Made by a program: the position numbers and the translations under genes
DNA from: an uncultured Desulfomonile sp.
GTDB taxonomy: Bacteria > Desulfobacterota > Desulfomonilia > Desulfomonilales > Desulfomonilaceae
Reading direction: 5' to 3'
Assembly: GCA_903952205.1 (NCBI GenBank)
Contig: CAJBEZ010000108.1
Coordinates: 47,762 to 111,761, forward strand
Length of the DNA: 64,000 bases
Part shown: positions 46,397 through 53,047 of the stretch, in pieces
Numbering within the stretch: the first letter of the stretch is position 1
How the letters are laid out: the number at the start of each line of letters is the position of its first letter
Notes under the pieces: generated by a model
What the model was told of the DNA's origin: nothing
The model's database searches: none
What the model saw: the letters and a program-made list of their open reading frames with translations, nothing else

Positions 46397-46450
46397 GTGA
46401 CCTCCGTCCAAACCCAAATCAATCGCCTAATCAGACGTGCCGCAACATAC

Positions 46451-46483
46451 GGCAAAACAATGCTCGGCTTTATGCCCCGAGCA
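46451..46483 (-). terminator. Terminator after the TonB-family gene
   Basis: TGCTCGG (46461-46467) and CCGAGCA (46477-46483) form a 7-bp GC-rich stem with a 9-base loop. On the minus strand it is followed by TTGTTTTG. It lies about 150 bases downstream of the gene ending at 46630. Confidence 0.5.
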
Positions 46484-46629
46484 ATTACATTATAAAGTAA
46501 TGATAACTCATTAGCCGATTTCTTTCAAGACGCAATGAAACAGATCAAGCAAACACAAAATTGAATACCGAGGCAAGGCGCGGATAGTTTTTGGGAAGGC
46601 TACGGATCAAGAAACTGTCAAAGAAAGAA

Positions 46630-47646
46630 TTACATTATGTTTCTTAGAAAGTTGCTCGTCACATAAATGAAGTTTGCCCTTATACGGAGTCTTTTCGCGT
46701 GCAGCCGCGGCGGGAACGGATAGTATGGCGCTGCGGATTTGATCGCTTTTATTGCTGATTCATCCAAAATTGTGTGGCCGGATGAATCCAAGAGGTTGAC
46801 GTAGACGAGTTCACCATTCTTCGCAATTGAGAACTCTACTGACAGGCTCCCACCTATTCCGGAACTGGCGGCGGCTGTAGGGTACACCCAGACACCTTGA
46901 ATTTTCCTTTTAAGATGGAGCATGTATGAAAAAAACTTGTCCTCTCTAGTGTTTATGTCTACGACAGCCTCTTCAATATCACCATCTGGGAAAAAATCAT
47001 TCGGACCGGCTACGGAACTTGAAAGGCCCCTGGCGACTTCTCCCGGAGTTGGTCTCAGGTCAATTCTTTTGGGGTTGTTTTTAGGTTTTTGGGGCGATGA
47101 ACTGACATCCTTGTCCTGTGTGCGAGATTTTTTTTGAGCCTTTTGTTGTTCAACTGCCTTATTTATTTCCTCTTCAGCCGCATCAGGCTTCTTTTTTGTA
47201 ATATCTTCCGGCGCTACCGGCGGAGTCAGAGAAGCCATTCTCTTTGGCGGTTCCTGCATGGAGCCTATGGGAGGTTTTGGAGGAAGAGGCATTTTGGGTA
47301 AACGTTCTTTTTCCGCTTTATGATCCCGGTCCGACATGGCGGCAGAGTCCTTGGGAGGTGGCTCGTCAGGTTTCCAGGATTCTTGCGGTTCAACCAACCT
47401 TACCTGCGTGACCTTCTCGCCTGGTTTGAGAAGAGAACTTGTAGGTTGGAACCCGACTACTCGAGCTACAACAAAAAAAAGAAGTAGATGAAGCAAAAAG
47501 GCGGTCAGAATTCCATATTTGAGGACTTTTTGAGTTTCACCGTCATCGATGACCAACGAGGAGGGAAGAACAAATCTCTCTCGGTCAAAGTCATCCTTCA
47601 AATCGATATCAAGATCTTCATTGATGTGAGTTTCATCTCTCCTCAT
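46630..47646 (-). CDS. TonB-family energy-transducing protein
   Basis: The 338-residue protein has an acidic cytoplasmic start and a membrane helix at about 46-66 (GILTAFLLHLLLFFVVARVV). A Pro/Lys-rich periplasmic spacer follows (about 75-200, many PPKPP words). The TonB C-terminal domain covers about 235-335 (MLHLKRKIQGVWVYP, GGSLSVEFSIAKNGELVYV, LDESAIKAIKSAAPYYPFP). Such proteins carry proton-motive energy to outer-membrane receptors. ExbB/ExbD are not adjacent. Confidence 0.88.
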   Translation of the reverse strand: MRRDETHINEDLDIDLKDDFDRERFVLPSSLVIDDGETQKVLKYGILTAFLLHLLLFFVVARVVGFQPTSSLLKPGEKVTQVRLVEPQESWKPDEPPPKDSAAMSDRDHKAEKERLPKMPLPPKPPIGSMQEPPKRMASLTPPVAPEDITKKKPDAAEEEINKAVEQQKAQKKSRTQDKDVSSSPQKPKNNPKRIDLRPTPGEVARGLSSSVAGPNDFFPDGDIEEAVVDINTREDKFFSYMLHLKRKIQGVWVYPTAAASSGIGGSLSVEFSIAKNGELVYVNLLDSSGHTILDESAIKAIKSAAPYYPFPPRLHAKRLRIRANFIYVTSNFLRNIM

Positions 47647-47847
47647 CTTGTCCTAACGCTTCTTCCGATCTTTGGCTATGAAGCTCAAAAGTTTCAAACC
47701 CGCATGTATCCAATCTATTAATTATATCAAAAAGATGTAACTATAATAAACAGTTTTCTCAATTTTACAAACTATTATCATAACATTATTTTCCGTATTT
47801 GTCAGGGGGGTGTGTCTTGATTCTGATAAATTCTGCTAACATGTCCA

Positions 47848-48696
47848 TCAAGGTCTCCTTAATGCGGAGCCCACGTTGCCGGTGGCGTAACAGTAAGCGC
47901 ATCCATGAAAACAGGTATTATACGAACCGATGTCAATTGAGGCCGCGCATCTGCATTCTTTGCGGGTCGGCCTCTTCGGTGTCCCATCGAGAAACAGTTT
48001 TTTATAATCAGAGTTGACAACCTGTTTCAAGAATTCAGGATCTATGCATCTAGCTCTGCCAATTGGCCCCACGGCGAGATAATCATGAGCGCAGGACAGC
48101 AATTTGATGCCTTGATCAGATGCAATCGCCGCCAATTCCAAAGCCATCAGGACTGATTCTTCACGGGCAGGTTCATGATGATCAGGTAAAAGCTTTTCCA
48201 AATTCTTTCTTGTCTTACCGTAGTAGTCGCAAAAACTAAATATGCATTCGTCAACAAGGGACTTCATAATACCGCACAAGCTTTTAAAATTTTTTAGATG
48301 CCAGGTTGTGTTAAGAGTTTCAGTTAGAACTATGGTGTCATATCGCCACCTAAACACTTTTGAACCGTAGGTTTTGACCAGTTTTTCCAACGTCCTGACT
48401 GTTTGACCCATTTGGGGAACATTCGGTTCCACGATTTGGGGATAATTGTTCATGGAGTAAAGAAATGTGAAGTCATGCCCCATATCAGAAATTTCGTCGA
48501 GATAGCGCGCAATAGGTTCTGCGTTTTTTGTCCAAAAAACTATTGCAGCAACGTCATCTGGAGAGAGAGACTCCTGTCTCGATCTCTGGTTAAACGGATT
48601 CACCACTTGGACTGACTTTTCACGAAATCTTGATAGGACCCATTCGGCATGGAAAGCGGGAATGTCTGTTCTTCGGCTTGCAGATATGATCTTCAT
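47848..48696 (-). CDS. DUF1848 family protein
   Basis: The 282-residue protein starts MKIISASRRTDIPAFHAEW and continues IVFWTKNAEPIARYLDEI, typical of DUF1848. The C-terminus holds a Cys-rich cluster (CRCAAS, then CFHGCAYCYA), likely an iron-sulfur site, since CxxxCxxC-like spacing recalls radical SAM proteins. The family fold is TIM-barrel-like. Function is unknown. It stands between the TonB gene and recA on the opposite strand to recA. Confidence 0.88.
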   Translation of the reverse strand: MKIISASRRTDIPAFHAEWVLSRFREKSVQVVNPFNQRSRQESLSPDDVAAIVFWTKNAEPIARYLDEISDMGHDFTFLYSMNNYPQIVEPNVPQMGQTVRTLEKLVKTYGSKVFRWRYDTIVLTETLNTTWHLKNFKSLCGIMKSLVDECIFSFCDYYGKTRKNLEKLLPDHHEPAREESVLMALELAAIASDQGIKLLSCAHDYLAVGPIGRARCIDPEFLKQVVNSDYKKLFLDGTPKRPTRKECRCAASIDIGSYNTCFHGCAYCYATGNVGSALRRP

Positions 48697-48798
48697 TTCC
48701 CTGCTATGACCAGAGCAGGTAGAATCTCTTGGAATCTAACGGTTTGGGTGGAAAGATTTCGAGACAAATTTTCTCCGCTGCAAAAATAAAGGGCACAT

Positions 48799-48969
48799 TT
48801 GAGCGCTGTATGTAATATAATAATTGGTGTTTATCCTAGTAAAGAAACGTATTATCCTGGATTACATTCCGCTCCTTGGGGTTTATACGCTCAACAAGCA
48901 TTGAACTGCCGTCATATCAAACAGGGAACGGCGATAGGATCAGCGGAATTCGTTCAACTAAAGCTGTAA
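48799..48969 (+). CDS. Possible 56-residue peptide before recA
   Basis: A TTG-start frame with AAAGGG five to six bases upstream ends 10 bases before the recA ATG. It reads protein-like (GVYPSKETYYPGLHSAPWG, then HIKQGTAIGSAEFVQ). It could be a leader peptide, a remnant tail, or chance. No family is recognised. Confidence 0.3.
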   Translation: MSAVCNIIIGVYPSKETYYPGLHSAPWGLYAQQALNCRHIKQGTAIGSAEFVQLKL

Positions 48970-48979
48970 AGGATTTTAA

Positions 48980-50083
48980 ATGGCCAAGACAAAAAAAACA
49001 ACCGACTCCATCGAAGGAACCGGACATGAATCTGAGAAACTGAGGGCGGTCGACATTGCCGTATCCCAAATTGAAAAGCAGTTCGGACGCGGCTCAATTA
49101 TGAAACTTGGCACTTCTGGAGCGATCCCGGATGTAAAAGCTATTTCTACTGGATCCCTGGGACTTGATCTTGCCATTGGGATAGGAGGAATACCCCAGGG
49201 ACGTGTCACGGAAATTTTTGGCCCTGAGTCCTCCGGTAAAACCACTTTGTGTCTGCACGTCATTGCTGAGGCCCAAAAAAAGGGAGGGTTCGCTGCTTTT
49301 ATAGACGCGGAGCATGCTCTGGACACTCACTATGCGAAAAGACTGGGCGTCAACACAAACGAATTACTGGTCTCACAGCCGGACAATGGCGAACAGGCAT
49401 TGGAAATCACGGAAATTCTTGTTAGATCAGGCGCAATGGATGTTGTCGTGATAGACTCAGTGGCGGCATTGGTTCCCAGAGCGGAGATAGAGGGGGAAAT
49501 GGGAGACTCTCACATGGGCCTTCAGGCCCGCCTTATGTCGCAAGCGCTGAGGAAACTGACAGCGGCAATTTCTCGATCAAATACTTCGGTGATTTTTACT
49601 AACCAGATCCGTCAGAAGATCGGAGTAATGTTCGGCAACCCTGAAACAACTACCGGGGGCAATGCGCTTAAATTCTACGCATCTTTGAGATTGGACATCC
49701 GTCGGATAGGACAAATTAAAGAAGGTGAAAATATCACCGGTTCCCGTACTCGTGTAAAGGTGGTCAAGAACAAACTTGCCCCACCATTTCAGCAGGTAGA
49801 ATTTGACATCATGTACAATGAGGGCATTTCATCATCAGGAGAGATACTTGACCTCGCTGTAGACAACGGGATAGTCGAAAAATCAGGGGCATGGTATTCA
49901 TACGGAGATGATCGAATTGGCCAGGGGAGAGAAAACGTCAAAACTTTTCTCAAGGCAAACCCTGACTCATTAGCTACCATTAGATCCAAAATACTTGAGC
50001 TAAAGGCCCAGGCAAGCAGTTCCCCTGAAGAATCGAAGTCTGGGGCTCCGTCTACCGAGGTAGAATCTGACGAAACCTTTTGA
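48980..50083 (+). CDS. recA: Recombinase RecA
   Basis: RecA drives homologous recombination and SOS induction. The 367-residue protein has Walker [10 protein letters not shown], Walker [21 protein letters not shown]1 and L2 loops ([19 protein letters not shown] and [19 protein letters not shown]) and an acidic C-terminal tail. Length is normal. AAAGGA precedes the ATG. I could not find a convincing LexA box upstream. Confidence 0.98.
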   Translation: MAKTKKTTDSIEGTGHESEKLRAVDIAVSQIEKQFGRGSIMKLGTSGAIPDVKAISTGSLGLDLAIGIGGIPQGRVTEIFGPESSGKTTLCLHVIAEAQKKGGFAAFIDAEHALDTHYAKRLGVNTNELLVSQPDNGEQALEITEILVRSGAMDVVVIDSVAALVPRAEIEGEMGDSHMGLQARLMSQALRKLTAAISRSNTSVIFTNQIRQKIGVMFGNPETTTGGNALKFYASLRLDIRRIGQIKEGENITGSRTRVKVVKNKLAPPFQQVEFDIMYNEGISSSGEILDLAVDNGIVEKSGAWYSYGDDRIGQGRENVKTFLKANPDSLATIRSKILELKAQASSSPEESKSGAPSTEVESDETF

Positions 50084-50193
50084 ATTTCAGATGGCTGCTG
50101 AATGGTCATTCTAGATGACTTATCAATTTTCATCGCTTCTGTTGGGCGATGGACAAACCACATAGCGCCGAGAACGGCAAGGAGGAATGAACG

Positions 50194-50586
50194 GTGAGTG
50201 AATTCAAAGTTCTGTTAGTGGATGACGAAACAGACTTTGTAGAAACCCTTGTAAAGCGCTTGCGCAAACGAAAACTCGACGTTCGGGCGGCGTCCAGTGG
50301 CCAACAGGCTCTGGACATGCTGTCGGAATCTCCGAGCGACGTCGTCGTACTGGATGTCAAAATGCCGGACATGGATGGCATCGAAACACTCAGGAGGATC
50401 AAGAAGATTGCGCCCGGTGTCGAAGTCGTCATGCTAACCGGCCATGCCAATGTCGAGGTGGCAATGCAGGGAATGGAATTGGGGGCCTTTGATTATCTGA
50501 TGAAACCCATAGACATCGACGACCTACTCTACAAACTTCAGGACGCGTTCAAGAAAAAAAGTTATGTAGATATTGATAAGCAATAA
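50194..50586 (+). CDS. Single-domain response regulator
   Basis: The 130-residue protein is one receiver domain: acidic pair DDE at 10-12, phospho-acceptor Asp54 (VVVLDVKMPDMDG), Thr in MLTGHAN and Lys in LMKPID. No output domain follows, so it must act on a partner protein or in a relay. AAGGAGG lies eight bases before the GTG start. It precedes the permease locus by 280 bases, and a functional link to it is only suggested by position. Confidence 0.93.
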   Translation: MSEFKVLLVDDETDFVETLVKRLRKRKLDVRAASSGQQALDMLSESPSDVVVLDVKMPDMDGIETLRRIKKIAPGVEVVMLTGHANVEVAMQGMELGAFDYLMKPIDIDDLLYKLQDAFKKKSYVDIDKQ

Positions 50587-50791
50587 ATAATAAAGTCTTA
50601 TCTATGTAATTTAATTCCACTCATGCGGGATAGTTTCCACATTCGGACCGAGTTTAAAGAGTAAAAGTCTTCCTAATCTATTTGTACTTTGGCAGTCTGT
50701 AAAATATGCTGACACCATCCGGACGAACTCATTTGCGCCCATCAATCAACTACAACATATTCACTGTTATTATAGATGGTTAGGTTCTGAG

Positions 50792-50872
50792 ATGTGTCCT
50801 CCATTTAAGGTACAAGTATTGCATTTGCTACAGTCAATAGAAATCCTTAACAACGGAGGAAACATCGCATGA
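50792..50872 (+). CDS. Possible 26-residue leader peptide overlapping the permease start
   Basis: ATG 50792 opens a 26-codon frame whose TGA overlaps the permease ATG (ATGA at 50869-50872). This overlap suggests coupled translation, but the frame is short, lacks a clear ribosome binding site, and covers the permease's own GGAGG, so chance is quite possible. Confidence 0.2.
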   Translation: MCPPFKVQVLHLLQSIEILNNGGNIA

Positions 50873-52143
50873 AACGGGCTAGGCAGTTTTACCGGATGCT
50901 CATGGAGGCGTCAATGGCCCACGCCAGATGGGATTACGAGACTTCCATGAATATCCTAAAAGACAAAAAGAAACTCTGGATACTTGGCCTCATGCTGATT
51001 CCAGCGGCGTTGACAGGCTTGGCGCTCGCTGCGGACCAATTTTTGGGAGGTTACAAAGCTTATCAGCCGGCATTTTACAATCCAAGCATTTTTGTTGTTT
51101 CAATAGCGGTTGGTTTGGGCGCAGGTCTCATAACGGGCTGTATAGGAGCCGGCGGTGGTTTTATTATTACCCCGGCTCTAATGAGCGCAGGGGTTAAGGG
51201 GATACTGGCGGTCGGGACGGATCTTTTTCACATCTTCGCTAAAGCCATTATGGGCACTGCGATACATAAGAAACTTGGCAACGTCAACGTAAAGCTGGCT
51301 GTCGCCTTCCTTGTCGGCTCAGGCCTCGGGGTCACTGGCGGAGGATATATAAACAGGGCGATTTATGAATATAACCCAATTTTAAGCGATTTGTTCATCA
51401 GCATTGTCTATGTTGTGTTGCTAGGGTTCCTCGGTTTTTACTCTCTATTCGATTTCTTAAAATTGAGGAAAAGTCCTGGAGATGTCGGCGCTCACGGCGG
51501 AGAAAGTGATCATGGCAAAGAAGCGGCTTCAGGTAAAGTGGGACTTCCGGCTAAATTGCAGGCATCAAAAATCCCACCACTAATTGCCTTTGATGAGGAT
51601 CTGACACCAGGTGGAAAGAGAATCCCGGCGCTCTTCGTCGCAATTAGTGGAGCGATTGTGGGTTTTGCGGCTGCTATCATGGGCGTAGGTGGAGGTTTCC
51701 TTACCTTTCCTATTTTCGTTTACATCTTGGGCGTTTCCTCCTTCACAGCGGTTGGAACCGACATCCTCCAAATAATTTTTACTGCTGGATACGCGGGTAT
51801 TTTCCAGTACGCGATATACGGGTTCATTTTCTATACTCTCGCAATGGGAATGCTTCTGGGATCTCTAATTGGGATTCAGGTTGGAGCGCTCACAACAAAG
51901 GTTGTAAAGGGTATTTACATTAGAGGATTTTACGCTCTTTCCATTCTAGCGGGTTTCGTGAATAGATTCTTCTCCTTACCTGAAAAACTTAACCAGATGG
52001 AAATAATAAACATCTCAGACTCCCTGGCTAAAGGTCTTAGCTTTGTAGGGCTCATAATATTTTTCTTGGTTATCGGGGTGTTCTCTGTGTGGGTTATCGG
52101 TAAATTCCTTGGCAACATCAAATCGCTCAGAGGGGAGGTTTAG
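50869..52143 (+). CDS. TauE/SafE (TSUP) family sulfite/organosulfonate-type permease
   Basis: The 424-residue polytopic membrane protein has the duplicated TSUP core: ITGCIGAGGGFIITPALM with AVGTDLFHIF in the first half, and AAIMGVGGGFLTFPIFVY with AVGTDILQIIF in the second. It has an extra N-terminal helix (about 36-55), a soluble Gly/His-rich loop between the halves (about 200-245) and an extra C-terminal helix. The family moves sulfur-containing anions such as sulfite or sulfoacetate; direction here is unknown. ACGGAGG precedes the ATG. The next gene follows four bases later. Confidence 0.9.
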   Translation: MKRARQFYRMLMEASMAHARWDYETSMNILKDKKKLWILGLMLIPAALTGLALAADQFLGGYKAYQPAFYNPSIFVVSIAVGLGAGLITGCIGAGGGFIITPALMSAGVKGILAVGTDLFHIFAKAIMGTAIHKKLGNVNVKLAVAFLVGSGLGVTGGGYINRAIYEYNPILSDLFISIVYVVLLGFLGFYSLFDFLKLRKSPGDVGAHGGESDHGKEAASGKVGLPAKLQASKIPPLIAFDEDLTPGGKRIPALFVAISGAIVGFAAAIMGVGGGFLTFPIFVYILGVSSFTAVGTDILQIIFTAGYAGIFQYAIYGFIFYTLAMGMLLGSLIGIQVGALTTKVVKGIYIRGFYALSILAGFVNRFFSLPEKLNQMEIINISDSLAKGLSFVGLIIFFLVIGVFSVWVIGKFLGNIKSLRGEV

Positions 52144-52147
52144 ACCA

Positions 52148-52858
52148 ATGTTAATAAGGGACGGCAAGAATTTCACAAAGGGACTCCTGTTGGCAATAAC
52201 CTTCTTTATAATCCTGATAGCAATGTTCCTACCCTTGTTTGAAGGCGGCCTTAATTTTCTGGAGAAGTCCGACCAAATATTCAACAGCATATCTAAGGGT
52301 TCAACTCAGTACGTTGCGGCTCTTGAAAAAAAGAATCAGGAGTACTTGGGGAAAACGTTCAAAGTGGATGTAAAATCCAAGACCGCTGAAACTGGGCAAC
52401 ACATAGCTAAAATTTTCACCACGGCCGGGGCTACAGTTACAGGGCAAGGATCTCACTTACAGATATCAGGTGATTTGGGACTAGTCCTAAAATCCGCTCT
52501 TAAAGACTCTGACGCCATGTTTTACAACAAAGATTCCGAACTCGCGACCAAGTATGGTTTTTCCGGTCGCGATTCGATGTATGCATGGTGGAGCGGCCTG
52601 AAAGAAATGGACAAGGACCTCAAACGCCAAGCCAAGTTCAAAGAAGCGGCTTTTGTTGACTCAATTCTGAAAAAGGCTGTTGAAGTCAGTTACAACTATT
52701 TTACAGTAGTCCCGGAAAGCGCTTACTCAAGCGCCGGCATATTGGCCTTTCTGCTTGTGTTTTACGTAGTTTACACTCTCTGGTGGGGCTATGCCATTTT
52801 CTTCCTTTTTGAAGGGATAGGTTTACAAATGACCGCCAGCGCCAAGAAGGAGCATTAA
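52148..52858 (+). CDS. Partner membrane protein of the TSUP permease, unknown
   Basis: From ATG 52148 (GGGGAGG nine bases upstream) the protein has 236 residues. It has an N-terminal helix at about 10-30 (GLLLAITFFIILIAMFLPLF), a periplasmic domain of about 150 residues, and a C-terminal helix at about 198-225 with WWGYAIFFLFEG. It lies four bases after the permease and before a terminator, so the two form a unit. The periplasmic part could bind the transported anion, which is inference. No known family is recognised. Confidence 0.75.
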   Translation: MLIRDGKNFTKGLLLAITFFIILIAMFLPLFEGGLNFLEKSDQIFNSISKGSTQYVAALEKKNQEYLGKTFKVDVKSKTAETGQHIAKIFTTAGATVTGQGSHLQISGDLGLVLKSALKDSDAMFYNKDSELATKYGFSGRDSMYAWWSGLKEMDKDLKRQAKFKEAAFVDSILKKAVEVSYNYFTVVPESAYSSAGILAFLLVFYVVYTLWWGYAIFFLFEGIGLQMTASAKKEH

Positions 52859-52875
52859 GACTCCGGTATTCAACG

Positions 52876-52909
52876 AAGGGGCGCTCACAAGTTCGAGTGG
52901 CGCCCTTTT
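52876..52909 (+). terminator. Strong intrinsic terminator after the permease pair
   Basis: GGGCGC (52878-52883 region) pairs with GCGCCC (52900-52905 region), extended by CAC/GTG across a one-base bulge, with an 8-base loop and a TTTT tail. It ends the permease transcript before the PEP-synthase-like gene. Confidence 0.75.
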
Positions 52910-52921
52910 CCTTCACCTCTG

Positions 52922-53047
52922 ATGGAAATCACAAATGTATTCATGGTCAGCCTTCCCAGAACAATTAAAAAGCTGCGCAATTCGCTGGACATACGCTTCA
53001 ACGAATTGCATTTCCCATTGATTTACAACCAGGCTTTCTTTCAATAA
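52922..53047 (+). CDS. Possible 41-residue peptide coupled to the PEP-synthase-like gene
   Basis: ATG 52922 opens a 41-codon frame reading VFMVSLPRTIKKLRNSLDIR and ending TAA at 53045-53047. The stop overlaps the next gene's ATG in TAATG. That gene has no visible ribosome binding site of its own, so coupling with this frame is plausible. The frame itself also lacks a clear site. No family is recognised; it is basic with a hydrophobic end. Confidence 0.35.
   Translation: MEITNVFMVSLPRTIKKLRNSLDIRFNELHFPLIYNQAFFQ

Noticed and set aside
48700..48979. LexA/SOS box upstream of recA
   Set aside because: I searched by eye for GAAC/GTTC- and GGTT/ACC-type palindromes and found none that is convincing.
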